Positions 6,910 through 14,345 of a DNA stretch of 33,878 nt are shown piece by piece. Location: positions 1 through 33,878 of IMG/VR virus record IMGVR_UViG_3300042310_000081. The stretch is one strand, 5' to 3'. A program made the position numbers and the translations under genes. The notes beneath the pieces are model-generated. The model saw only the letters and a list, made by a program, of their open reading frames with translations. It ran no database searches and was not told where the DNA came from. How positions within the stretch are numbered: position 1 is the first letter of the stretch; the number at the start of each line of letters is the position of its first letter. This stretch comes from a virus.

Positions 6910-8241
6910 ATGTTAACAAATAAGGCTCATTGGGAAACTAAAGGTGACAATGTTCGCCTTTCAATGCCCATCGGAAAGATAGACGTTGAACGCCGTATGG
7001 TGTCTGGTTTTGCAACCCTTGATAACGTTGACCGTCAAAATGACATTGTAACAACAGAATCTAGTATAACTGCTTTTAAAAATTTCCGTGGCAACTTACG
7101 TGAAATGCACCAACCAAGTGCTGTTGGCAAAATTGTTTCTTTTAAAGAAGACAAGTATTTTGATCCAAGTACTAAAAAGTTTTATAGCGGAGTTTATGTT
7201 TCTGCTTATGTTTCAAAAGGTGCACAGAATGCATGGGAAAAAGTTTTAGACGGAACCTACACTGGTTTTTCAATAGGTGGAAATATCAAAGAGTGGGATG
7301 ACGCTTACGATGAAAAAATAGATAAAACAATCCGTGTAATTAAAACTTATGAATTGTCAGAACTTTCTCTTGTAGATAATCCAGCAAATCAATTTGCTAA
7401 TATAGTTTCTATTGAAAAAATTAATGGCCAAAACGTAGTTGATGGCTATCTATCAAAAACAGAAATTGAAAATGTATTTTGGGACTCAGAAAACGGTATT
7501 GTTATGGTATCTGATTCTGACTCTGCAACAAGTCCAGTAAATGGTAACGTAATGCAGAATATTGGCTTTATAGAAAAAAATGATAAAGATACTGAAAAAC
7601 TAATAAAATTCTTAGTTGATAGTGCTAAAGGCATTAATACAATTAAGATTACTAAGGAGGTAAATCCAATGACAGAATCAACAAACGCAGTTCTAGAAAC
7701 TGCAGTTGAAAATGCAGAGGTTGCTCCAGAGGCACAAGCAGCAGAGGTAGTGGCAGAAGCAACAGCAATCGTTGCAGATGTAGCAGAAACCCCTGCAGTC
7801 GTTGAAGAGGCACCAGCAGTTGAAGAAATTGCTCTTGCTAAATCAGATGACGCTAGTGCAGAATCTTCTGTTGCAAAAGCAGCAGTTGAAGTAGAGAACG
7901 CAGTGGAAAAATCCGCTACAGATGTTAAAGAAGAAGTTGCTAAGGCAGTTTCAGAAATTAATAATTCTCTTACTAATGCCTTTGGCGATCTTGCTGCAAC
8001 AATCAAATCTCTTAACGAGAAGGTAACAGCAGTAACAAAATCTCTTGAAACGGTAACATCTGATGTTAACGGAATTAAGAGCAACTTTAACGAGTTTGGC
8101 AAGCGAGTAGATCTTGTAGAACAAGATACCGCTTTCCGCAAGTCTGGCGATCTAGGCGAGATCGTACAGGAATCACCACAAGTGATTCATAAATCCCTAT
8201 GGGGCGGTCGTTTCCTCACAAATGCCGACCTATTTAACTAA
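6910..8241 (+). CDS. Prohead protease fused to C-terminal scaffold domain
   Basis: A 443-residue protein. Residues 1-170 look like the S78/XkdF-type prohead serine protease: a beta-rich start (VSGFATLDNVDRQNDIV), a likely catalytic His in REMHQ (H67), a likely catalytic Ser in GFSIGG (S121), and the closing motif ELSLVDNPAN (151-160). Residues about 180-250 are a linker. Residues 254-443 are Ala/Glu/Val-rich with long predicted helices and coiled coil, ending in KSLWGGRFLTNADLFN; this is scaffold-like. The family cleaves scaffold and capsid N-termini inside the procapsid. The C-terminal part also has a perfect internal ribosome site and start, as in lambda C/Nu3. The start at 6910 has no Shine-Dalgarno and fits leaderless translation. 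Confidence 0.83.
   Translation: MLTNKAHWETKGDNVRLSMPIGKIDVERRMVSGFATLDNVDRQNDIVTTESSITAFKNFRGNLREMHQPSAVGKIVSFKEDKYFDPSTKKFYSGVYVSAYVSKGAQNAWEKVLDGTYTGFSIGGNIKEWDDAYDEKIDKTIRVIKTYELSELSLVDNPANQFANIVSIEKINGQNVVDGYLSKTEIENVFWDSENGIVMVSDSDSATSPVNGNVMQNIGFIEKNDKDTEKLIKFLVDSAKGINTIKITKEVNPMTESTNAVLETAVENAEVAPEAQAAEVVAEATAIVADVAETPAVVEEAPAVEEIALAKSDDASAESSVAKAAVEVENAVEKSATDVKEEVAKAVSEINNSLTNAFGDLAATIKSLNEKVTAVTKSLETVTSDVNGIKSNFNEFGKRVDLVEQDTAFRKSGDLGEIVQESPQVIHKSLWGGRFLTNADLFN
7654..7660 (+). promoter_or_regulatory. Internal ribosome binding site (AAGGAGG) for nested scaffold
   Basis: A consensus Shine-Dalgarno AAGGAGG lies inside the protease frame, 8 bases before the in-frame ATG at 7669. It is at least as strong as any other ribosome site in the window and falls exactly at the junction between linker and scaffold domain. 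Confidence 0.78.
7669..8241 (+). CDS. Nested scaffolding protein (in-frame internal start)
   Basis: Starting at the in-frame ATG 7669, this would be a separate 190-residue product identical to residues 254-443 of the protease-scaffold protein. The first half is Ala/Glu/Val-rich and acidic; the second half is a helical, coiled-coil type stretch (EINNSLTNAF through DVNGIKSNFNEF) with a conserved-looking aromatic end (KSLWGGRFL). This matches the lambda arrangement, where Nu3 scaffold is translated from within protease gene C, giving much more scaffold than protease. Scaffold would direct capsid subunit assembly and then be digested. The AAGGAGG site at 8-base spacing is the key evidence; no protein data are available here. 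Confidence 0.72.
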   Translation: MTESTNAVLETAVENAEVAPEAQAAEVVAEATAIVADVAETPAVVEEAPAVEEIALAKSDDASAESSVAKAAVEVENAVEKSATDVKEEVAKAVSEINNSLTNAFGDLAATIKSLNEKVTAVTKSLETVTSDVNGIKSNFNEFGKRVDLVEQDTAFRKSGDLGEIVQESPQVIHKSLWGGRFLTNADLFN

Positions 8242-8270
8242 GGTAAAAAATCACTAGGAGGTGAAAAATA

Positions 8271-9416
8271 ATGTCGGAACAAAACACAAACATAGAAAAA
8301 AACTATCCAGGTGCAGGAGATGGCTCAGAAATTAACTCTGCTGGCTCATTAGTATCTGGTGGTGTTGGTAGTGCAACTGGTCTGAATGCTGCAGGATCAT
8401 CTGTAGGTTCACAACTTGGTAACACTGCTACTGCAGGATTCGGTGTAACAACTGGAGATAACGCAGTCAATCCAACTGGCAACGCAGGAGGTATTCTACG
8501 TCCTGAACAAGCACAACGTTTCATTGATTACGTCTGGGATGCAACTGTCCTCGCTAAAGATGGCCGTCGTGTCACCATGAGAGCAAACACCATGGAAATT
8601 GAAAAAGTCAACGTCGGAGAGCGTGTAATTCGTGCAGCATCACAAGGCTCACCAAACTACACAAACACTGGCGCTAGATTTACAAAGGTTGAACTAACAA
8701 CAAAAAAGATTCGTCTTGATTGGGAAGTAGCAACTGAAGCACTTGAAGACAATATTGAAGGCGGAGCATTGGAAGATCGTCTAGTACGATTAATGACCAA
8801 CGCATTCGGTAACGATATTGAAGATCTTGCTATCAACGGTGATGGAGCAACAGGAGATTTCTTGTCCATCATGTCTGGTTTCGTAAAGCAAACTCGTGGA
8901 ACAGTAGGAAATGCTGCTCACGAATATGCTGCAACAGTATCAGACAACAACTTCACCACATCAGTAATGCAAGGCTTGCTATTAGCAATGCCTCGTAAGT
9001 ACCGTGCACTTAAGAGCAATCTTAAGTTCTACGCAGGTACTGATGCTTTTGCTGGTATTGTTCGTAACAACGGTACACTAGCAGATGCTATCTCAGCAGC
9101 GTTCTCTGATCGCACTGGTAGCACACAGCAAAACCGTCAAGATTACATGGATGGTGCTGCACAGACATTTGGTAATGCACGTACAACTCGTGTACTAGGT
9201 GTAGATGTACTAGAAGTTCCTTACTACCCAGCAGGTTATGTTGATTTAACATTCCCTTCTAACCGTGTATGGGGCTTCCAGAGAGACATCACTGTAAACC
9301 GTGAATACAAGCCAAAGAAAGACACAATTGAATACACAGTATTCGTACGATTTGGTCTTGCTTGGGAAGAACTAGATGCAGTCGCTTATGTTGACTCAGA
9401 TAGTGCTGATTCCTAA
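8271..9416 (+). CDS. Major capsid protein (HK97 fold)
   Basis: A 381-residue protein starting at ATG 8271 behind AGGAGGTG (8256-8263). Residues about 15-70 are Gly/Ser/Ala-rich and low in complexity. From about 75 the sequence reads like an HK97-fold capsid subunit: PEQAQRFIDYVWDATVLAKD, VRLMTNAFGNDIEDLAINGD, then VLGVDVLEVPYYPAG and VNREYKPKKDTIEYTVFVRF, ending acidic. It follows the protease/scaffold gene and precedes connectors. Codon choice differs from the neighbours: more C-ending codons and many CGT arginine codons rather than AGA, as expected for the most highly expressed virion gene. A hairpin terminator follows directly. The glycine-rich N-terminus may be removed by the protease; I cannot place a cleavage site. 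Confidence 0.9.
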   Translation: MSEQNTNIEKNYPGAGDGSEINSAGSLVSGGVGSATGLNAAGSSVGSQLGNTATAGFGVTTGDNAVNPTGNAGGILRPEQAQRFIDYVWDATVLAKDGRRVTMRANTMEIEKVNVGERVIRAASQGSPNYTNTGARFTKVELTTKKIRLDWEVATEALEDNIEGGALEDRLVRLMTNAFGNDIEDLAINGDGATGDFLSIMSGFVKQTRGTVGNAAHEYAATVSDNNFTTSVMQGLLLAMPRKYRALKSNLKFYAGTDAFAGIVRNNGTLADAISAAFSDRTGSTQQNRQDYMDGAAQTFGNARTTRVLGVDVLEVPYYPAGYVDLTFPSNRVWGFQRDITVNREYKPKKDTIEYTVFVRFGLAWEELDAVAYVDSDSADS

Positions 9417-9437
9417 AATATAGTCATCACGTACTAG

Positions 9438-9475
9438 GGAGGACGGCATAAAACCCGTCCTCCTTATTGTCTTTC
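9438..9475 (+). terminator. Rho-independent terminator after capsid gene
   Basis: GGAGGACGG (9438-9446) pairs with CCGTCCTCC (9455-9463): nine perfect base pairs, six of them G-C, with an 8-base loop, followed by the T-rich TTATTGTCTTT. It lies 22 bases after the capsid stop and just before the next promoter, so it should end most capsid transcripts. Confidence 0.9.
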
Positions 9476-9478
9476 TGA

Positions 9479-9487
9479 TGGTATAAT
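9479..9487 (+). promoter_or_regulatory. Extended -10 promoter (TGGTATAAT) after capsid terminator
   Basis: TGG-TATAAT begins about 15 bases after the terminator stem. It restarts transcription for the connector genes. The expected start point, near 9494, falls on or just past an ATG at 9493, which argues that translation begins at the Shine-Dalgarno-served ATG 9511 instead. Confidence 0.68.
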
Positions 9488-9510
9488 TACAGATGAGCAT
9501 GGGAGAAAAA

Positions 9511-9867
9511 ATGAATTTAACAATGGATCAATTAAAAGATAAGACAGTTATGGCACTAAAAGCATATGCAAAGAAAAATAACATAGAATTATTTGAATCA
9601 AACACAAAACTTGAAATTTTAGAAATCTTGGCTAGTTGGATTCCGCCAGAAATAACAGAAGAAACTGCAGAAAAAGCAGGTAAAAATAAAGACTTAACAA
9701 ACAAAATAGCATTACATTCAGATAGAAATATTCACATGGAAGGTTTGGGCGCTCTAAGCGTGGGGTATAACATAGTCTCAAAGGAGGCATCGGAAAAGTG
9801 GCTTACTCACAGGTTAGTACGAATAGCACAGCCTGAAGAAGTAGCATCTTATTACGCTAAAGTATAA
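9511..9867 (+). CDS. Hypothetical head/neck protein with SAP/HeH-like N-terminus
   Basis: About 118 residues from ATG 9511, served by GGGAG (9500-9504) at 6 bases; upstream ATGs at 9493 and 9499 are possible but less well placed. Residues about 8-45 (KDKTVMALKAYAKKNNIELF...TKLEILEIL) resemble the short helix-extended-helix SAP/HeH or Rho-N fold, a small nucleic-acid or protein binding motif found in some phage head proteins. The second half (HMEGLGALSVGYNIVSKEAS, then WLTHRLVRIAQPEEVASYYA) resembles small proteins that follow the capsid gene in actinobacterial phages. I infer a structural or assembly role between capsid and connector. The stop overlaps the next start as TAATG. Confidence 0.6.
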   Translation: MNLTMDQLKDKTVMALKAYAKKNNIELFESNTKLEILEILASWIPPEITEETAEKAGKNKDLTNKIALHSDRNIHMEGLGALSVGYNIVSKEASEKWLTHRLVRIAQPEEVASYYAKV

Positions 9868-10868
9868 TGTCAACAATTCTTCGTCTACCTCCATACCCTT
9901 TAACTGTTAGATATACAGTTCCAGATGCTAACGCAAAATACGTTATAGTCATTGAAGATGTCGCAGAACAATCAGAAGTCGCTTCTTATAGAACATCAAA
10001 TGCCAGCAAGCAAGTCAGTTATGTGCTAGATGATGATTTTATCAAATATGATAAATCATATGCTTTAACAATCTATGAAGATTTAGAAGAAAGTGGTATG
10101 GTTTTAGCAGATCGTGGAGATATAGTTGTTGAAGACAATTTAGAAGTAAAACGTCCATACGTAGATCCTACACTTTTAGCAGCAGCAAACAATCAAACAT
10201 CTGCAACAGAAATTGCTAAATACACAGAATATGAAAATTTAGCAAGAGCAATCATTGATTCAATAACTGGTGGTTTTTATTATGAGCGTGAATTTTTTGA
10301 AATTGTTGGACAAGAAGTAGACTATATTCCACTTTGGAAAAAAGTACATAAAATATTAAGGGTATACGAAAACACAGAATTAGTTTATGATATATACAAT
10401 CCAGATGGCCCAACCGTAGGAGACTACACATACGTAATTACTAAAGACAAGACCGCACTCACAAAAGACCCAACATCAGCAGAAGGTGCAGTAAATAGAG
10501 CAGAACAACGACCAGCAAGAATGCCACTTGGAACGTCAGACTCTTTTTCACTTTTTGATACAGAAGACAGTGGAAACACTATGACTGTAACTCCTGGAGT
10601 AGCATTTCCAGCGGGTATAGATCTTATATTATTATTAGAAACTGGATACAAGGTAGTACCTATTGATATTCAAGATGCTACAAAATTATTAGTTGAAGAT
10701 ATTAGATGCGGTAAATTAGATTATTACAAGAGATATATTAAGAACTACAGCACTGATCAATTTAAAATTGAATACGATAAAAGAATGATTGAGGGTACTG
10801 GAAATATTATTGTAGACAAGATTTTGTCTAAATATATTAATAATATTGTTCGTCCTGGAGTATTGTAA
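9867..10868 (+). CDS. Probable head-tail connector protein
   Basis: A 333-residue protein whose ATG overlaps the upstream stop (TAATG). It follows the capsid region and precedes neck and tail genes, the usual place for connectors. The N-terminal third is beta-rich (TVRYTVPDANAKYVIVIEDV), like an immunoglobulin-type fold. The middle contains FYYEREFFEIVGQEVDYIPL. The C-terminal quarter (KVVPIDIQDATKLLVEDIRC, then YKRYIKNY and GTGNIIVDKILSKYINN) is helical and resembles gp6/gp15-type adaptor proteins that dock under the portal. I infer an adaptor with an added N-terminal domain; the family match is by pattern only. Confidence 0.55.
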   Translation: MSTILRLPPYPLTVRYTVPDANAKYVIVIEDVAEQSEVASYRTSNASKQVSYVLDDDFIKYDKSYALTIYEDLEESGMVLADRGDIVVEDNLEVKRPYVDPTLLAAANNQTSATEIAKYTEYENLARAIIDSITGGFYYEREFFEIVGQEVDYIPLWKKVHKILRVYENTELVYDIYNPDGPTVGDYTYVITKDKTALTKDPTSAEGAVNRAEQRPARMPLGTSDSFSLFDTEDSGNTMTVTPGVAFPAGIDLILLLETGYKVVPIDIQDATKLLVEDIRCGKLDYYKRYIKNYSTDQFKIEYDKRMIEGTGNIIVDKILSKYINNIVRPGVL

Positions 10869-11317
10869 TGGATGTATGCGAAGTCACAGACTTTATGTTT
10901 CCAATGAAGGCTGATATATACTTCCCAATTCTTGCACAAGGTGGTTATGGCCAACCTACAAAAAACTGGGTATACGATAGAACAATTACTTGTAATGCTA
11001 CATCTGTAGGTGGGTTAGGATCAGAAGATGTAAAACCAGATAATTTTTTAAAATATGAAAATAAACTTATTGCAAGAACAAAAGAAGACCCAAGACTTTC
11101 TTCAAACAATGCAAACAACGCAACTACAAATATACTTATAACAAATATTAGAGATGCATCCGATACGATTATCTATAAAGAAACAGCGGGGGCCAGATCA
11201 GGCAAAGGAACAATCTACGAAGTAGCAACAGTTGAACCTTTTACTGGACCATTTGGATATACCGAATATTACAAAATGTTGTGGCGCAGGGCTGAAAATC
11301 AGACTGTAGGTGACTAG
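10868..11317 (+). CDS. Probable head-closure/stopper protein
   Basis: A 149-residue protein with a TAATG start overlap and a TAGTG overlap at its end. It is mostly beta-type sequence: ADIYFPILAQGGYGQPTKNW near the start, then a strand-rich middle, and a C-terminal stretch IYEVATVEPFTGPFGYTEYY followed by KMLWRRA. Small beta-barrel proteins at this position seal the connector after packaging (SPP1 gp16-like). The assignment rests on size, composition and gene order; I cannot confirm the family from sequence alone. Confidence 0.45.
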   Translation: MDVCEVTDFMFPMKADIYFPILAQGGYGQPTKNWVYDRTITCNATSVGGLGSEDVKPDNFLKYENKLIARTKEDPRLSSNNANNATTNILITNIRDASDTIIYKETAGARSGKGTIYEVATVEPFTGPFGYTEYYKMLWRRAENQTVGD

Positions 11318-11994
11318 TGATAGCAAGAACGAGCACGACATCTTTTACTAAACAAATGAATAATATTATTAATTATTCCCTTGGATTTTTAGAAGGCGTT
11401 GATCGTGGTAAAAAAATATTTTTTGATAGATTAGGCAAAGGGGCTATTCAAGCGCTAGCACAATATATTGATGTACAAGCCAGAGCCAATCCAAAAGCAC
11501 TACACCATGTTTATGAGTGGAATCAAGTTAGTAGTCCAAGTGCAAGATTATTTAATTTAGGTTACACAGTTAGCAACTTAGGACTTTCAGTTAATTCTAC
11601 ATTTAAACAATCAAGAAGCGTTTCTGAAAATATGACTACACCGTTTTATAATAAAGCAAAAATTATGGAAGAAGGAATTCCAGTAACAATTACACCAACA
11701 AAATCTAAAGTGTTAAAATTTAATGGACCTAATGGAGAGATATTTACAAGCAGACCAATTAAGGTTGAAAATCCAGGTGGAGACTTTGTTGTTGGTGGTT
11801 TTGAGTCTGCATTTGATGAGTTCATGACTAGATATTTTAAACAATCTTTTTTAAGGGCGTCTGGAGTATATGACTATATCAAGAAGCCAACACTATACAA
11901 GAAAAACTTTAAGGCTGGCTCAATGGCGGGTAGAAGTAAAGGAATTGACACAGGATTTAAATGGATAACTAATGCAACAATTGGGGTAGAATAA
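11317..11994 (+). CDS. Probable tail completion/neck protein (HK97 gp10-like position)
   Basis: A 225-residue protein starting at GTG 11317, which shares a base with the upstream TAG. The first third is helical (FLEGVDRGKKIFFDRLGKGA, then YIDVQARANPKALHHVYEW), a pattern common in neck or tail-completion proteins of the HK97 gp10 group. The middle carries beta-type sequence with PVTITPTKSKVLKF, and the end is basic and glycine-rich (KNFKAGSMAGRSKGIDTGFK). Position between stopper and tail terminator fits. The GTG start lacks a good Shine-Dalgarno and probably relies on coupling to the upstream gene. Confidence 0.55.
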   Translation: MIARTSTTSFTKQMNNIINYSLGFLEGVDRGKKIFFDRLGKGAIQALAQYIDVQARANPKALHHVYEWNQVSSPSARLFNLGYTVSNLGLSVNSTFKQSRSVSENMTTPFYNKAKIMEEGIPVTITPTKSKVLKFNGPNGEIFTSRPIKVENPGGDFVVGGFESAFDEFMTRYFKQSFLRASGVYDYIKKPTLYKKNFKAGSMAGRSKGIDTGFKWITNATIGVE

Positions 11995-11998
11995 GACT

Positions 11999-12799
11999 AT
12001 GACTATACTAACTGACACGGGATTTCCACCAACCTTCTTAAACAAATATATTTTGTCTGAGTTAGAGCATTATGGACTTATAGCAGCATCAGAAGGATTA
12101 AGTCCAATGGTTCCAGCGCAGTTTCCAACAAACATTGAAGACCTGTATAACGATAGCATTCAGATCAGACAAACAGAAAGTCCTATCTTAATTGTTTACG
12201 ATAGATTAATGAGATTTAGGCCTACTCCGTTTTATTTACAAAAAAGAGAGCAATTAATATATTTTATTTATTCTACTGACGTTAGTAAATTAATAGACAC
12301 TGTTCGTGTTATATCCAATGCCCTTGATCGTGAAGACTCTTCAGCAGAAGACGTAAATTCTTATAACTTTCTTAATCCAACTTTAAGCAGTCCTTTAGTT
12401 ACAAGCCCTGCTAAAACTATATCAAACAAGGCACTTACAAGTAATTTTGCTACAATAACAACATCTACAGCCCATGGCTTAGTAGCAGGAGATGCTGTGA
12501 CAATTACTGGAGTAGATGCTACATTTAATGGCACACACTATGTTAGAAGTGTCCCATCAGCAACAACCTTTAAGTTTAACAAAACTGCAACAAATGTTGG
12601 CTCAATAGCAGCATCAGGGTCTGTCTCAAAACAAGGCTATACACCATTTAATATTTTGTTCCACAGTACGAGGGTATATCAAGCAGACGAAAGCAGAGAC
12701 GTAGCAGAACTAGCCTCAGCAAGAACCCTATTTGTGAACAAGTTAATTGTTGAGTATGACTATCATGTTTCGGTTGACTCAGACTCTAGATATACATAA
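11999..12799 (+). CDS. Probable tail terminator with an inserted beta domain
   Basis: A 266-residue protein, one gene before the tail tube, the usual place for the protein that caps the finished tail and joins it to the head. Residues 1-130 and 212-266 look like the two halves of one domain: SPILIVYDRLMRFRPTPFYL, RVISNALDRED, then PFNILFHSTRVYQADESRD and VNKLIVEYDYHV. Between them, about residues 140-211, is a Thr/Ser/Ala-rich beta module with ATITTSTAHGLVAGDAVTIT and GVDATFNGTHYV. I recognise this HGL..GD.V.I.G....F.G style of module from other virion proteins, where it seems to be an add-on surface domain. Without it the protein would be near 195 residues. Confidence 0.6.
   Translation: MTILTDTGFPPTFLNKYILSELEHYGLIAASEGLSPMVPAQFPTNIEDLYNDSIQIRQTESPILIVYDRLMRFRPTPFYLQKREQLIYFIYSTDVSKLIDTVRVISNALDREDSSAEDVNSYNFLNPTLSSPLVTSPAKTISNKALTSNFATITTSTAHGLVAGDAVTITGVDATFNGTHYVRSVPSATTFKFNKTATNVGSIAASGSVSKQGYTPFNILFHSTRVYQADESRDVAELASARTLFVNKLIVEYDYHVSVDSDSRYT
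12416..12631 (+). other. Inserted HGL-GD beta module within tail terminator
   Basis: Residues about 140-211 of the tail terminator. The stretch is Thr/Ser/Ala-rich, with TAHGLVAGDAVTITGVDATF and SATTFKFNKTA, and differs in composition from the flanks. The boundaries are estimated from where flanking terminator-like sequence stops and resumes. Confidence 0.5.
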
Positions 12800-12806
12800 A
12801 AAGCGG

Positions 12807-12812
12807 TATAAT
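12807..12812 (+). promoter_or_regulatory. -10 element (TATAAT) for tail tube gene
   Basis: AAAGCGG-TATAAT directly after the tail terminator gene. The TG of the extended -10 is CG here. AAAGCGGT also occurs just before the -10 at 6895, hinting at a shared upstream element. The predicted leader is about 55 bases and ends with AAAGAGG (12858-12864), 9 bases before ATG 12874; it is the longest leader of the set. Confidence 0.6.
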
Positions 12813-12873
12813 TGGTTTTAGAGGAAACACGCCAAACAACTTAATACATACTTTATGAAAGAGGTTAAATAAC

Positions 12874-13515
12874 ATGCCATATAGCCGTGGTACGTCAAAT
12901 AACATTATTGTGGGTGCAGCAGCATTCTTCATTAATGATACAACTTTGACTCCGTCAACTTTAGCGTCACAAGCAGTGATTGATTCAAGTGAATCTTATA
13001 AAGAAACACTTACAGCAGCCGCTACATACACTAACGTTGGTTACACAATGAACGGTTTAGAATTACAGTTCCAACCAGACTTCGGTGAAGTTCAGGTAGA
13101 TCAAATTCTTGACGTTGCAAGACTATACAAGCAAGGTATGCAGGTAAATCTTGCTACCGCTTTTGCTGAAGCAACCCTAGAAAACTTGCTCGTAGCATTA
13201 GCATACTCTGATGACAAAGTTACAGGAAACAAAAATGCATCTACAGGTCAAACACTTAACCTGAGTGCAGGAGACATTGGAGATGTTCCAGTAGAACGAG
13301 GAATCGTTGCTGTTGGTCCAGGATCTGGTGACCCAGCAACATTTGCGGATAAAGAACGTATCTACGCAGCATATCGTGCTCTTTCAATTGAGAACGTAAC
13401 TGTGTCAGCAAAGCGTGACGAACCGTCAATGTTTGAAGTTTCATTCCGTCTTCTTCCTGAAGATACATCAGGTTCCTATGGTAAGATCATTGATCGTACC
13501 TATGGACAATCATAA
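12874..13515 (+). CDS. Major tail tube protein
   Basis: A 213-residue protein that polymerises into the hollow tail. Sequence features match siphovirus tube proteins: a polar start (MPYSRGTSNNIIVGAAAFFI), alternating strands (TNVGYTMNGLELQFQPDFGE), a helix (QILDVARLYKQGMQVNLATA) and a closing strand region (NVTVSAKRDEPSMFEVSFRL). It stands alone between its own promoter and its own hairpin terminator, and its codons lean to C-ending and CGT forms like the capsid gene, both fitting very high expression. Tail assembly chaperones and tape measure follow, as expected. Confidence 0.85.
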   Translation: MPYSRGTSNNIIVGAAAFFINDTTLTPSTLASQAVIDSSESYKETLTAAATYTNVGYTMNGLELQFQPDFGEVQVDQILDVARLYKQGMQVNLATAFAEATLENLLVALAYSDDKVTGNKNASTGQTLNLSAGDIGDVPVERGIVAVGPGSGDPATFADKERIYAAYRALSIENVTVSAKRDEPSMFEVSFRLLPEDTSGSYGKIIDRTYGQS

Positions 13516-13530
13516 TCTAAACTTAGATTA
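13513..13530 (+). repeat. Inverted repeat at the tail tube stop
   Basis: TAATCTAA-AC-TTAGATTA: perfect 8-base arms around two bases, starting at the tail tube stop codon and ending 8 bases before the terminator stem. It is AT-rich and has no T run of its own. It might stabilise the mRNA end or bind a protein. Confidence 0.5.
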
Positions 13531-13537
13531 ACTTAAG

Positions 13538-13570
13538 ACCCACCTTTAATTAGGTGGGTTTTTTGTTTTG
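13538..13570 (+). terminator. Rho-independent terminator after tail tube gene
   Basis: ACCCACCT (13538-13545) pairs with AGGTGGGT (13552-13559), eight perfect pairs around a 6-base loop, followed by TTTTTGTTTTG. It lies just after the tail tube gene and a few bases before the next promoter. Confidence 0.92.
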
Positions 13571-13574
13571 CCTG

Positions 13575-13583
13575 TGATAGAAT
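13575..13583 (+). promoter_or_regulatory. Extended -10 promoter (TGATAGAAT), predicted leaderless start
   Basis: TG-A-TAGAAT follows the tail tube terminator and ends 9 bases before ATG 13593. There is no convincing Shine-Dalgarno, so the transcript should start at or very near the start codon. The -10 is weaker than consensus, fitting lower output of the long chaperone. Confidence 0.55.
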
Positions 13584-13592
13584 AGAAAGATT

Positions 13593-14288
13593 ATGGCAAC
13601 AACCGTTTATAAAAATAAAATAATCAAACTAGTTGATGGCACAGAACTAGACATTGTTCCGTTAAAAATAAAATATTTGCGTGAGTTTATGGAAGCGTTT
13701 GAAGATGTTAAAACTGCTAAAGATGATGATGAAGCCATAGATTTTTTAGTTGAGTGTGTAAGAATTACAATGAAACAATATTATCCAGGTATAAAATTAA
13801 CAAAATCTGATGTAGAAGATAGCCTTGATCTACCAACCATATACACAGTATTAGATATTTCTGCTGGTATAAAGATTAATCAAAAATCTGAAGAAACAGT
13901 AAAAGACCAAGCAACAGATAGTGGCTCAAACTGGTCAGAGTTAGACCTTGCCAAGATTGAGTCTGAGGTATTTTTACTGGGTATATGGAAAGACTACAGA
14001 GAATTAGAAGAGTCTTTATCTATGCCAGAATTAATTGCAACCCTCTCAAGTCGTAGAGAACTTGACTATCAAGAAAAAAAATTCTTGGCTGCAATTCAAG
14101 GAGTAGATTTAGATAAACAGTCTGGATCTGAGAGGGGACAAAAAGAATGGGAAGACATGAAGGCTAGAGTCTTTAGTCAAGGCAAAGCAAAAGACGGTAA
14201 TGACATTCTGGCTCTTCAAGGACAAAATGCTAGGAGTGCAGGGTTTGGTATTGGCATGGGCTTAGATTACGAAGATTTAACAAAATAA
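13593..14288 (+). CDS. Long tail assembly chaperone (G-T fusion-like)
   Basis: A 231-residue protein between tail tube and tape measure, where tail assembly chaperones lie. Residues 1-105 (MATTVYKNKIIKLVDGTELD, LREFMEAFEDV, LVECVRITMKQYYPG, DLPTIYTVLDISAGIKI) are paralogous to the whole of the next gene. Residues 106-231 add a charged C-terminal region (FLLGIWKDYRELEESLSMPE, SSRRELDYQEKKFLAAIQG) like the T part of a lambda G/GT pair, which recruits tube subunits to tape-measure-bound chaperone. Here the extension is in one continuous frame, so no frameshift is needed. Start at 13593, with a leaderless-type promoter. The family is diverse, so the call rests on position, length and the paralogy. 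Confidence 0.72.
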   Translation: MATTVYKNKIIKLVDGTELDIVPLKIKYLREFMEAFEDVKTAKDDDEAIDFLVECVRITMKQYYPGIKLTKSDVEDSLDLPTIYTVLDISAGIKINQKSEETVKDQATDSGSNWSELDLAKIESEVFLLGIWKDYRELEESLSMPELIATLSSRRELDYQEKKFLAAIQGVDLDKQSGSERGQKEWEDMKARVFSQGKAKDGNDILALQGQNARSAGFGIGMGLDYEDLTK

Positions 14289-14312
14289 AATAATAAAAAA
14301 TAAGTATCACCA

Positions 14313-14321
14313 TGCTATAAT
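14313..14321 (+). promoter_or_regulatory. Extended -10 promoter (TGCTATAAT) for short chaperone
   Basis: TGC-TATAAT ends 24 bases before ATG 14346. The leader contains a strong TAGGAGG site (14334-14340), 5 bases from the start. Promoter and ribosome site are both stronger than those of the long chaperone. Confidence 0.72.
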
Positions 14322-14345
14322 TGACATAACCTATAGGAGGAAACA

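Noticed and set aside
7446-8141. A 231-codon open frame on the minus strand opposite the scaffold region
   Set aside because: It is the mirror of an Ala/Glu-rich coding stretch, giving a Ser/Thr/Ala-rich product with no domain, no ribosome site and no neighbours on that strand.
9493-9510. ATG 9493 as start of the post-capsid protein
   Set aside because: The -10 ends only 5 bases upstream, so the ATG would fall at or before the transcript start. ATG 9511 has GGGAG at 6 bases.
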